Shown piece after piece: positions 55,450-63,586 of a stretch of 64,000 nucleotides of DNA. Position 1 is the first letter of the stretch; every line of letters begins with the position of its first letter. The translations under genes and the position numbers were made by a program. The notes beneath the pieces were generated by a model. The model searched no databases, was not told the origin of the DNA, and worked only from the letters and a program-made list of their open reading frames with translations. The stretch covers positions 62,001-126,000 of the forward strand of contig JADLHG010000038.1 in assembly GCA_020848905.1 (NCBI GenBank), written 5' to 3'. This DNA is from Deltaproteobacteria bacterium (GTDB lineage Bacteria; Myxococcota_A; Polyangia; GCA-2747355; JADLHG01).

Positions 55450-56571
55450 TTAGGCGCGGGACCCGAGGGCGCGCGCGGTATGCGAAAGCTGATCGAGCAC
55501 CTCTCGCTGCAGGCGCTCGAAGTCCCCTAGAGAAAGCTGCTGCTGCGCGTCGGAGAGGGCGACGTCGGGGTCCGGGTGGACCTCCAGCATCACCGCGTGG
55601 GCCCCGACGGCGAAGGCCGCCGTGGTGAGCGGCGCGAGGATGTCCCGTCGCCCCGCCGCGTGGCTCACGTCCACCACCACCGGCAGGCGCGACTGCTGCA
55701 GGAGCAGCGGCACGGCCGACAGGTCGAGCGTGGCGCGCGTCTCCTGGCCGAAGGCCCGCACCCCGCGCTCGCACAGGATGATCCGCTCGTTGCCCCCGAG
55801 CGCCACGTACTCGGCCGCGCAGAGCCACTCGTCGATCGTCGCGCTGAAGGCCCGCTTGAGGAGCACCGGCTTGTCGATGCGCCCGACCTCGCGCAGCAGG
55901 TCGTAGTTGTACATGTTGCGCGCGCCGATCTGGATCACGTCCACGTACTCGGCCACCACCGGCAGGTTCGAGAGGCTCGTGGCCTCGCTCACCGTCACGA
56001 GCCCGTAGCGCCGCGCCACCTGCGCGAGGAGCCGGAGCCCCTCCTCGCCGAGGCCCTGGAAGGCGTAGGGCGAGGTCCGCGGCTTGTACGCGCCGGCGCG
56101 GAAGAACTTCACCCCGCGCGCCGCCAGGCCGCGAGCCGCGAGCTCGAGCTGCTCCTCGCTCTCGACCGAGCAGGGCCCGGCGATGTAGAGCCGCCCGCCG
56201 TCCCCCACGCGCTGCCCGCGCACGTCGACCACCACCCGGGGGCCCGAGGCGCTCGAGACCTTGAGCGCCTTCTGCGTGTCCCCGGACATCGTGGCCACCG
56301 AGGCGTCCAGGATCGAGCGAAAGAGCGCCTTCACGGTGGGCTCGTCGAGCGGCCCCTGGTTCGCGACCGCGAGCTGCCCGAGGAGCTGCGCTTCCCGGTG
56401 CGCGTCGCGGATCGGCAGGCCCGCCTGGTGCTTGTGCCGCGCGATGTCGAGGGCGATCCCGGCTCGGCGGTTGAGCAGCGAGAGGATCTCGAGGCTCACC
56501 TCCTCCACCTTCTGGCGGAGGGTCCTGAGCGCCTCGGCGCCGGGCGTCCCAGATGTTGGATTGTCGGCCAT
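55450..56571 (-). CDS. Chorismate mutase-DAHP synthase fusion
   Basis: 373 aa. Residues ~10-95 form an AroQ-type chorismate mutase helix bundle (LRTLRQKVEEVSLEILSLL with the following LNRRAGIALDIARHK). A type I-beta DAHP synthase barrel follows (from ~105): GPCSVES, RAGAYKPRTSPYAFQG, QIGARNMYNYDLL, KPVLLKR and VVVDVSHAAGRRD. It condenses PEP and erythrose-4-phosphate at the entry to the shikimate pathway; the mutase part usually confers feedback by chorismate or prephenate. The ATG at 56571 has AAGGA about 9 nt upstream. It is divergent from a MerR-TPR regulator and precedes the U32-like gene. Confidence 0.93.
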   Translation of the reverse strand: MADNPTSGTPGAEALRTLRQKVEEVSLEILSLLNRRAGIALDIARHKHQAGLPIRDAHREAQLLGQLAVANQGPLDEPTVKALFRSILDASVATMSGDTQKALKVSSASGPRVVVDVRGQRVGDGGRLYIAGPCSVESEEQLELAARGLAARGVKFFRAGAYKPRTSPYAFQGLGEEGLRLLAQVARRYGLVTVSEATSLSNLPVVAEYVDVIQIGARNMYNYDLLREVGRIDKPVLLKRAFSATIDEWLCAAEYVALGGNERIILCERGVRAFGQETRATLDLSAVPLLLQQSRLPVVVDVSHAAGRRDILAPLTTAAFAVGAHAVMLEVHPDPDVALSDAQQQLSLGDFERLQREVLDQLSHTARALGSRA

Positions 56572-56646
56572 GGTGTGGGATCCTTTGGTCAGGGGGCTGA
56601 TGTATGGTTCTTTTAGACAAGGTTGTATAGATTAGCAATACATAAG
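56572..56646. promoter_or_regulatory. AT-rich divergent promoter between DAHP synthase and MerR-TPR regulator
   Basis: This is the lowest-GC short stretch I see in this half. Rightward, TAGACA (56614-56619, 5 of 6 to the -35) has only weak -10 options after 17-19 bp. Leftward, TTGCTA followed 17 bp on by TAAAAG is a possible pair. MerR proteins act on such spacer DNA, so autoregulation plus control of the aromatic gene is plausible. Confidence 0.4.
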
Positions 56647-58131
56647 ATGCAAATATTTTCGATGAGTCAGCTCGTGCGGCTTTCGGGCGTGCACCGGCAG
56701 ACGATCCATTACTACCTGCGGGAAGGACTCCTTCCGCCCCCGGCGGACGGGGCGGGGACGCGCAACGCCCGCTACTCCGACCGGCACCTGGCCCTGCTCC
56801 AGCTGGTGCGGCGGCTCCGCAGCGAGGAGGGGCTCTCCCTCGACGCCATCCGGCATCGCCTGCAGTCCGCGGCCTACGATCCGCAGCGCGTGCAGGCGGA
56901 GCTCTCCGGACGGCCGGCGCCGGCGGACCTCGCCCCCCGCTCCCTCTCGGCCGAGCCCTTCTCCGCCACCGAGCTCGCCTCGCGCGCCAACTGCACCGAG
57001 GACGAGGTGAAGGCCTTCACCGAACTCGGGCTCCTCGCCCGCATCGCCGGCGACCTCGAAGAGCGTTACGAGCCCGAGGCGCTCTCGGTCCTCGGCGCCG
57101 CGCTCGAGCTCAAGCAGCTCGGCCTCGACGAGGCGCACGTCGTGCACCTCGCGCAGCTCTCCCGCGAGATCGGAAAGGCCGAGGTGGCCGCGCTCTCGGT
57201 GGAGGTGCTCACCGCGTCGGGGTCGCGCCCGTCGGTGGACCACTACGTGCGCGAACGCTTCTCGCGCGTCGGCGAGCTGGTGGTGGCCCTGCGCGGCTCC
57301 GAGGTGGCCGCGGCTCTGCGCGCGCTCTCCGAGGTGGCCCCGCGGGCGCGCTCCTTCGCCGCCGACGCGATCTACGTGCCGAGCCCGCTCTTCATCGAGC
57401 GCTACGGCCTCGACACCGAGCTCGAGCACGCGCGCCGCCAGGTCGCGGCGCAACCCGAGGACCCCGTCGCCCTGCTCACGCTCGGGCGGCTGCTCCTCGG
57501 GCTCGGTCACTACGACGAGGCCGCGCGCTGGTGCCAGGAGAGCCTGAAGCGCCGGCCCCGCTTCGCCGAGGCCGCGTGCTACCTCGGGCTGACGCAGGCC
57601 CTCGCGGGGCGGCTCCTCCCCGCGGTGGCGTCGTGCCGCCGCGCCGTGGAGCTCGCCCCCGAGTCACCGCGCTGCCGCACCTTCTACGGCGTGGTGCTGG
57701 CCATGCACGCCGTCGCCACGACGGGCCTCGCGAACGCCACCGAGGTGCTGCAGAGCGCGCTCGCCGAGGCCGTGCAGTCGCGCAAGCTCCCCTTCCCCGA
57801 CGAACGCGAGGAGCTCGAGACGCTCATCGCGCGGGGGCGCGTCCTCGCCGTGCTCCCCCGCGAGCTCGACGCGCATCGCATGGGGCTCGAGGACCTGCAG
57901 CAGGTGCTCGAGCTGACCCGGCACGCGCACGACGGCGAGCGCGGGCTCGAGTTCTCGGGCTCGGCCGCCCTCTATCGGCTCCACGCACTCTTCTACCTCG
58001 GGGTCGCGGCGATCGAGCGCGGCGACGTGGCTCTCGGCCGCGAGTGGCTGCAGGAGTGCATCACCATCGACCCGGTGAGCATCTTCGCCAAGCGCGCCTA
58101 CGAACACCTGAGCTCGCTCATGCGCCGCTGA
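56647..58131 (+). CDS. Regulator with two MerR-type HTH domains and TPR repeats
   Basis: 494 aa. Residues 1-70 are a MerR winged helix (SQLVRLSGVHRQTIHYYLREGLLPPP, then RYSDRHLALLQLVRRLR). A second MerR-like unit lies at ~97-165 (FSATELASRANCTEDEVKAFTELGLL ... RYEPEALSVLGAALELKQLG). A helical linker follows, then TPRs from ~270 (PVALLTLGRLLLGLGHYDEAAR, RFAEAACYLGLTQALAGR). Classical MerR proteins have one HTH and a coiled coil with an effector site; here protein binding by TPRs may replace it. The ATG at 56647 gives the usual MerR N-terminus; a TTG at 56623 and an ATG at 56662 are alternatives. It is divergent from the chorismate mutase-DAHP synthase gene. Confidence 0.82.
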   Translation: MQIFSMSQLVRLSGVHRQTIHYYLREGLLPPPADGAGTRNARYSDRHLALLQLVRRLRSEEGLSLDAIRHRLQSAAYDPQRVQAELSGRPAPADLAPRSLSAEPFSATELASRANCTEDEVKAFTELGLLARIAGDLEERYEPEALSVLGAALELKQLGLDEAHVVHLAQLSREIGKAEVAALSVEVLTASGSRPSVDHYVRERFSRVGELVVALRGSEVAAALRALSEVAPRARSFAADAIYVPSPLFIERYGLDTELEHARRQVAAQPEDPVALLTLGRLLLGLGHYDEAARWCQESLKRRPRFAEAACYLGLTQALAGRLLPAVASCRRAVELAPESPRCRTFYGVVLAMHAVATTGLANATEVLQSALAEAVQSRKLPFPDEREELETLIARGRVLAVLPRELDAHRMGLEDLQQVLELTRHAHDGERGLEFSGSAALYRLHALFYLGVAAIERGDVALGREWLQECITIDPVSIFAKRAYEHLSSLMRR

Positions 58132-58202
58132 TCCTCCGCGAATAGGCACATACTGACCCGTTTTCCCACTTTGCGCCCGTCGGAGGCGCGTCGCGCTGCC
58201 TG

Positions 58203-58234
58203 GCGAGACAGGCCGCGTGCCTCGCGAGACAGGC
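58203..58234 (+). repeat. 11-bp direct repeats two helical turns apart
   Basis: GCGAGACAGGC occurs exactly at 58203-58213 and again at 58224-58234, 21 bp apart. They lie just upstream of the ATG at 58274 of the globin-coupled kinase, and would be in its coding region only if the GTG at 58217 is the start. Confidence 0.6.
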
Positions 58235-61141
58235 GCCGGCCTCCCGGTCGCGTGGGAGACTCTCGCCTCACGCATGACCAGCTCCACGACGCATGGCGCG
58301 CCCGCTCCGGAGTCGCCGAGTCTCACGGCGCGCAAGGCGTTCCTCGAGCTCGGTGAGCGGGACGCGCGCCTCCTGCGCGACCTCTCCGAGGCGATGGCTC
58401 GCGTGCGCCCGCGGATCGTGGACCGTCTCTACGAACGGCTCCTCGCGTCTCCCGAGACCCGGCCGCTGCTCGAGCGCACCGACCTCGCGACGCTGCGGCA
58501 GCGCCAGGGGCGCTACTTCGACTCGCTCTTCGAGGGAACCTACGACGAGGCCTACGCGAAAGACCGACAGCGCATCGGGGAGACGCACTTCCGCCTCGGC
58601 GTGAAGCCCTCCTGGTATCTCGGCACCTACGCCCTCTACGTACGGCTGGTCGTCGAGGAGCTCGAGGGCCTCACCGGGGGGGACTGGGAGCGCGCGATCC
58701 CGATCCTGAACGCCTTCGTCAAGGTGGCCTTCCTCGACATGACCCTCGCCCTCGAGACCTACGAGGCGGCCCACGTCGGACACATCCACGACCTGAAGCG
58801 CCTGAACGACCTCATCGTGGCCAGCGTCCCGGCAGGCCTCGTCCTGGCCGACGCCGGGCTGCGGGTGCTCGCCGCCAACCGCCCCTTGCTCGGCCCGCGC
58901 GAGGAGCCCCGCCCGAGCATCGTGGGCGCCTCGGTGATGGAGGTCCTCGGGATCCCGGAGCTCGCGCCGCACCTCGAGGCCGCGCTCGGCTCGGGGCGTC
59001 CGGCCTCGGGCCTGCTCTTCACCGCCGCGGGTGGCGGCGTCCCGGCGCCGCGACCGGTGCGCGTGGCCATCACGGCGGTCGAGCCGCTGGCCGCAGAACA
59101 GGTCGAGCGCCTGCTGGTCGTGGTCGAGGATCTCTCGGAGGAGGAGCGACTCGCGGCGACGGCCCGCGCCTCGGAAGAGCGTTTCCACAGGGTGGTGGAG
59201 AGCGCGAGCGACGGGATCGTGCTCACCAACGAACGCGGCCTCATCACCTACTTCAACCGCGCCGCCGAGCAGATGTTCGGCTGGCGTCGCGAGGAGGTCT
59301 GGGGCAGACCGCTCGAGCTGCTCCTCCCCGAGGCGGAGCGCGCCCGGCACGCCTCCGCGGTCCGGGGCGCCGGGGAGTCGCCGGAGGCGATGTGCGGCGT
59401 GCGAGCCGTCCACGGCCGGCGCAAGGACGGCACCTCCTTCCCGGCGGAGTGCGCCGTCAGCCTGCACGGCGAAGGAGAGCAGCTCGGCTATACGGCCGTC
59501 CTTCGCGACGTCTCGGCGCGCCACGCCTCGGAGGAGGCGCTGCGCCGGTCGGAGGCGAGCTTCCGCGCGCTCATCGAGCACTCGCCGGACGCGGTGGCCG
59601 TGGTCCGGCAGGGGCGCTTCGTCTACGTCAACCCGAGTCTGCTCGCGCTCCTCGGCCACGAGAAGCCCGAGGCTCTGCTCGGGCAGCCGGCCGTGCTGCT
59701 CGCCGTCCCCGACGAGCGCGAACCGATGGCGCACTACCTGCGCCAGCTCGAGGAGCAGCCCACGACGCAGCCCGCCGTCGAGCGCCGCTGGGTTCGCCGC
59801 GACGGGAGCACGGTGGACGTGGAGATCACCACCCTGCCGGTGATCTTCGACGGTCAGCCGGCGGTGGCGGGCGTGGCGCGCGACCTCGGCGCCCGGCGTC
59901 AGCTCGCGGCCAAGATGATGCAGATGGACCGCATGATCGCGGTGGGGACGATGGCCGCCGGCGTGGGGCACGAGATCAACAATCCCCTCTGCTACGTCCT
60001 CGGCAACCTCGGCTTCCTCGGCGAGCAGCTTCGGCGGCTCTTCGCCGAGCTCGGGCGAGGCTCCGCCGACGCGCCGGATGCCGCACGGCCGACGGCCCCC
60101 CGACTCCACGAGGACGCGACCTGGATCGCTGAGGTCGAGGGGGCGCTCCGCGAAGCCCAGGAGGGAGCCGAGCGCGTGCGGACCATCGTGCGCGACCTCA
60201 AGACCTTCGCCCGCTCGGACCAGGAGGTCCGGGCCCCCGTGCACGTCGAGCGCGTGCTCGCCTCGGCGATCAACATGGCCTGGACCGAGATCCGCCACCG
60301 CGCGCGCCTGGTGCAGGAGATCTCTCCCACGCCCCCCGTGCTGGCCAACGAGTCCCGCCTGGGCCAGGTCTTCCTGAACCTGCTCGTCAACGCGGCCCAG
60401 GCCATCCCCGAGGACCGGAGCGACGACCACTGCATCCGGGTGCGAACCTCGCTTCGGGCGAGTCAGGTAGCCCAGGTAGCGATCGAGGTCCACGACACGG
60501 GGGCCGGCATCGCGCCCGAGCACCTGGCTCGCATCTTCGATCCTTTCTTCACCACCAAGCCGATGGGACAGGGGACCGGGCTCGGGCTGAGCATCTGCCA
60601 GGGGCTGGTGCAAGCCATGGGCGGACAGATCGAGGTCGAGAGCCAGCTCGGTCGCGGGAGCTGTTTCCGGGTCCTGCTCCCGGCCGCCCTGGAGCCGGTG
60701 GAAGCGACGGAGGCCACGGCCGACGCGGAGCCCTCACGTCGCCGTGCTCCCCGGAGTCGGGTCCTGATCGTGGACGACGAACCGCTCGTGGCGCAGTCCC
60801 TCGAGCGCACCCTGCGGGACCTGCACGAGGTGGAGAGCGTGACCACCGCGCAGGCCGCCCTGCGGCACCTCGCCGAAGGCAAGCGCTACGACCTCATCCT
60901 CTGCGATCTGATGTTGCCGCAGATGTCCGGCATTGATCTCTACCAGGAGCTCCTGGCCCGCGCCCCCGAGCTGGCCGAACGGATGCTCTTCATCACCGGC
61001 GGCGCCTTCACCCCCCGCGCCCGCCAGTTCCTCGAGGAATCCCGCCGGCCGTGGCTGGAAAAACCCCTGGGTCCCGAGCAGCTCCGCCGCTTCGTGGCCG
61101 AGCACCTGGAGAAGCTCGCCGCGCGCCCGACCGCCCGATAG
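58217..61141 (+). CDS. Globin-coupled hybrid sensor histidine kinase
   Basis: 974 aa from the GTG; an ATG at 58274 would give 955. Residues ~43-190 are a globin-coupled sensor (protoglobin-type) domain; the proximal heme His is H124 in RIGETHFRLGVKPSWYLGTY. Three PAS-like regions follow (~193-275; ~316-430, ERFHRVVESASDGIVLTNERG; ~438-560, FRALIEHSPDAVAVV). Then a HisKA with the phospho-His in AAGVGHEINNPL, an HATPase (NLLVNAAQAI, DTGAGI, GTGLGLSI) and a C-terminal receiver (LIVDDEP, Asp897 in LCDLMLPQMSG). Heme globin domains of this type sense O2 or other gases. No membrane helix is seen. Thioredoxin and OsmC genes follow on the same strand. Confidence 0.88.
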   Translation: MPRETGAGLPVAWETLASRMTSSTTHGAPAPESPSLTARKAFLELGERDARLLRDLSEAMARVRPRIVDRLYERLLASPETRPLLERTDLATLRQRQGRYFDSLFEGTYDEAYAKDRQRIGETHFRLGVKPSWYLGTYALYVRLVVEELEGLTGGDWERAIPILNAFVKVAFLDMTLALETYEAAHVGHIHDLKRLNDLIVASVPAGLVLADAGLRVLAANRPLLGPREEPRPSIVGASVMEVLGIPELAPHLEAALGSGRPASGLLFTAAGGGVPAPRPVRVAITAVEPLAAEQVERLLVVVEDLSEEERLAATARASEERFHRVVESASDGIVLTNERGLITYFNRAAEQMFGWRREEVWGRPLELLLPEAERARHASAVRGAGESPEAMCGVRAVHGRRKDGTSFPAECAVSLHGEGEQLGYTAVLRDVSARHASEEALRRSEASFRALIEHSPDAVAVVRQGRFVYVNPSLLALLGHEKPEALLGQPAVLLAVPDEREPMAHYLRQLEEQPTTQPAVERRWVRRDGSTVDVEITTLPVIFDGQPAVAGVARDLGARRQLAAKMMQMDRMIAVGTMAAGVGHEINNPLCYVLGNLGFLGEQLRRLFAELGRGSADAPDAARPTAPRLHEDATWIAEVEGALREAQEGAERVRTIVRDLKTFARSDQEVRAPVHVERVLASAINMAWTEIRHRARLVQEISPTPPVLANESRLGQVFLNLLVNAAQAIPEDRSDDHCIRVRTSLRASQVAQVAIEVHDTGAGIAPEHLARIFDPFFTTKPMGQGTGLGLSICQGLVQAMGGQIEVESQLGRGSCFRVLLPAALEPVEATEATADAEPSRRRAPRSRVLIVDDEPLVAQSLERTLRDLHEVESVTTAQAALRHLAEGKRYDLILCDLMLPQMSGIDLYQELLARAPELAERMLFITGGAFTPRARQFLEESRRPWLEKPLGPEQLRRFVAEHLEKLAARPTAR

Positions 61142-61223
61142 CTCCGCCCCGCCAGCGCTCCTCCCATTTTCTGCACCGTTTCGCCCCGACCTGGCTCAGA
61201 CCGAGGGAAGAGGCGGTAACGAG

Positions 61224-61242
61224 CGGGCCGGCCCCCGGCCCG
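61224..61242 (+). promoter_or_regulatory. GC hairpin abutting the thioredoxin ribosome binding site
   Basis: CGGGCCG and CGGCCCG form a 7-bp stem around GCCCC, ending two bases before AAGGAG (61244-61249). In RNA it could influence ribosome loading for the thioredoxin gene. Confidence 0.35.
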
Positions 61243-61259
61243 GAAGGAGCGAGCGAACC

Positions 61260-61706
61260 ATGTCCAGCAGCACTACGAACAGCCGATCCCCCCAGGCGAG
61301 TCAGCCGGGCGCCCCGATCCACGTCACCTCGGTGGCCGCCTTCGAGAAGTACCTCGAGCAGCCCGAACCGATCATCATCGACTTCTGGGCCCCCTGGTGT
61401 GGCCCGTGCCGCATGATGGGCCCCGTCTTCGAACGCGTGGCCGCACGCTTCGCGGGCCGGGTCCGCTTCCTCAAGGTGAACACCGAGGAGCTTCCCGAGC
61501 TCGCCGGAGCTTTCCGCATCCGCTCCATCCCGACGGTCGTGGTCATGCAGGGCCGCGACGTGACCGACGGAGCGGTCGGGCTCCTCGACGAGGGACGGCT
61601 CACGCTCCTCGCCGAGCGCGCCCTCGGCGCCTCACAAGACGGTGGCATGATGGGCCGACTCAGGCGACTCTTCGCGGACGGCCCCGCACCCGGAAAGGAC
61701 GCGTAG
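61260..61706 (+). CDS. Thioredoxin
   Basis: 148 aa. The canonical WCGPC active site is at residues 46-50 (DFWAPWCGPCRMM), with the cis-Pro loop SIPTVVVMQGRDV. An ~18-residue Ser/Gln-rich N-terminus and a basic C-terminal tail (GRLRRLFADG) extend a ~105-residue core. It is a cytosolic disulfide reductase, presumably fed by a thioredoxin reductase (a C-terminal fragment of one lies at the left edge of the window, 60 kb away). AAGGAG lies about 10 nt before the ATG. It is 118 bp after the globin-coupled kinase and 9 bp before the OsmC gene. Confidence 0.94.
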   Translation: MSSSTTNSRSPQASQPGAPIHVTSVAAFEKYLEQPEPIIIDFWAPWCGPCRMMGPVFERVAARFAGRVRFLKVNTEELPELAGAFRIRSIPTVVVMQGRDVTDGAVGLLDEGRLTLLAERALGASQDGGMMGRLRRLFADGPAPGKDA

Positions 61707-61715
61707 GACTGGACC

Positions 61716-62144
61716 ATGGAGATCGCATCCAAAGTCGTGTGGCGAGACGGTATGGCCTTCGCCGCGGAGCTCGACGGACACACCTTGCTGCTCGACGCCG
61801 ACGAGGAGTTCGGCGGGCAGAACCGGGGACCGCGCCCGAAGGGGCTCACGCTGGTGTCGCTCGGCGGCTGCACCGCGATGGACGTGGTGGCCATCCTGAA
61901 CAAGATGCGCGTGCCGCTCGAGCGCCTCGAGGTGACGCTCGACAGCGTGCTCCCCGACGAGCATCCGAAGAAGTTCACCAAGATCGTCGTGCGCTACCAC
62001 CTCTGGGGCAAGGACCTGCCCGTCGAAAAGGTCCAGCGCGCCGTGCAGCTCTCCGAGGAGAAGTACTGCGGGGTGCGCGCCACTCTGGCCCCGACGGTGG
62101 CGATGGAAACGGAGATCTACCTCAACGACGAGCGCGTGAAGTAG
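61716..62144 (+). CDS. OsmC/Ohr-family protein
   Basis: 142 aa, the usual size of OsmC peroxidases. Two redox Cys fit the family: C52 in LGGCTAMDVV and C118 in EKYCGVRATL. An Ohr/OsmC dimer uses them to reduce organic hydroperoxides with dihydrolipoyl or thiol donors. Subfamily (OsmC, Ohr or YhfA) cannot be assigned, though the length and the GGCTAMDVV context fit YhfA-like members. It lies 9 bp after the thioredoxin gene, so the two probably share one transcript and perhaps function. It is convergent with the DUF1015 gene. Confidence 0.92.
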   Translation: MEIASKVVWRDGMAFAAELDGHTLLLDADEEFGGQNRGPRPKGLTLVSLGGCTAMDVVAILNKMRVPLERLEVTLDSVLPDEHPKKFTKIVVRYHLWGKDLPVEKVQRAVQLSEEKYCGVRATLAPTVAMETEIYLNDERVK

Positions 62145-62171
62145 CCCGGGCCCGCTCCCGACGGGCGCGTG

Positions 62172-63500
62172 CTACCCCAGATACGCCGCATCGAGAGGGA
62201 GCGCGACGAGGCCGCTCGCCAGCTTCGGATAGAAGTCCGTCGACTTCTGCGGCATCTTCTCGCCCGCCGCGGCGCAGGCAGCCACCTGGGCCATGCGCGT
62301 GGGCCGCAAGGTAAAGAGCAGCTGGCCCCCGCCATTGTCGAGCGCCGTGTAGCCGGCGTCGAGCTCGCGCAGGTAGCGCAGGTTCTCCTGCCGCGTGATC
62401 GACTCCTTGGTCAGCCCGAGAAGCCGCTCGAGCACGAGCTCGTGCAGCACGCTGACCTCCAGGCTGCGCCACGCGGGAGCCCGTTCCGCGACGAGCTCGG
62501 CCATGGTCTGCTCGCTCTTCAGGCAAAAGAGCCACTGCCCCTCGCGGGCCACGACGCCGAAGCCCTGCTCCGTCTCGGAAAGCGCCGCAAGCCGCGTCTC
62601 GAGCTCGCGCCGGCTCGCCAGCGCGGTGATCGCAAACCACGGCTCGCCGCGCCGCACGAGCTCCGACCCCTCGAGCCCGGTCAGCCCGTGCACTAGCCGG
62701 TGCGTGGGCAGGATGGCCAGCCCCGGGTCCTCCATCCCCACGAGCGCCGCCAAGGCCACGTCGTGGGGCCCCGGCGCCGTCGATGAACCCATCGCCGCGC
62801 GCCGCTCGTCGCGATAGGTCAGCGCCGTCTCGTAGCGGTGGTGCCCGTCGGCGATGATGAGCCCTCGCTTGGGGGAGAGCTCGGCCGCCACGGCAGCCAG
62901 CACCTCGCGCTCGGTGACGACCCAGAGCTCCTGGCGCACCGCCGCCTCGTAAAGCTCGTGCCCGTCGGCGACGGGCGGCTTCCCGGCGATCGCCGCGTCG
63001 AGGAGCGAGGCCACCCGGCGCTCGGGGTCGGGGTAGAGCAGGAAGACGGGCTCGAGGCTCACGGTCGTCGCACGGAGGAGCTTCAACCGATCCTCCTTGG
63101 GGCCGCTCAACGTGCGCTCGTGCGGCAGGACGAGCCCCTCCTCGAAGGAGGAGAGCTCGAACGCCCCCAGCACCGCCCGCCGCGTACGCTCGCTCCCGTC
63201 GGGGAGGCGGAAGGTCTGGTGGTAGACGTAGAGCGCCGGCTCGGGCTCGGGGACGAGAACCCCGCGGGCGAGCCATTCGCGGTAGGTCGCGCGCGCCCGC
63301 GTGTAGACGTTCTCGCCGTCCCCGTCGGTGGGCGCGCTCTGGCCGAGGATCAGCCGCACGAAGCAGTGCGGGTGACGCGCGTAATAGGTCGCCTGCAGCT
63401 CCTTCGAGATGCGGTCGTAGGGCTGGGTCAGCACCAGACCCGGGTCGGGGTGCTGCGCCCGGTCGTACCGAACGCCGCGGAAGGGACGAAGTACCGCCAT
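62172..63500 (-). CDS. DUF1015 family protein
   Basis: 442 aa. It starts MAVLRPFRGVRYD, the highly conserved opening of DUF1015 proteins, and contains QPYDRISKELQATYYARHPHCFVR-type and LIIADGHHRYETAL segments, the latter with a His pair. The family is widespread in anaerobes and deltaproteobacteria, often next to serine or aminotransferase genes; the function is unproven. The first 31 residues of the longer frame (to 63593) lack motif support, so the Met at 63500 is used. No membrane or signal segment is seen. It is divergent from the permease gene at the right edge. Confidence 0.9.
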   Translation of the reverse strand: MAVLRPFRGVRYDRAQHPDPGLVLTQPYDRISKELQATYYARHPHCFVRLILGQSAPTDGDGENVYTRARATYREWLARGVLVPEPEPALYVYHQTFRLPDGSERTRRAVLGAFELSSFEEGLVLPHERTLSGPKEDRLKLLRATTVSLEPVFLLYPDPERRVASLLDAAIAGKPPVADGHELYEAAVRQELWVVTEREVLAAVAAELSPKRGLIIADGHHRYETALTYRDERRAAMGSSTAPGPHDVALAALVGMEDPGLAILPTHRLVHGLTGLEGSELVRRGEPWFAITALASRRELETRLAALSETEQGFGVVAREGQWLFCLKSEQTMAELVAERAPAWRSLEVSVLHELVLERLLGLTKESITRQENLRYLRELDAGYTALDNGGGQLLFTLRPTRMAQVAACAAAGEKMPQKSTDFYPKLASGLVALPLDAAYLG

Positions 63501-63586
63501 GAAGGGAATGCTCCTGTCGCGTTCGAGGGCCGAGCCTAGCCTGATTCGCGCGCGGATGCGACGGGCCGCCGTGCTAAGGTCGCGGC

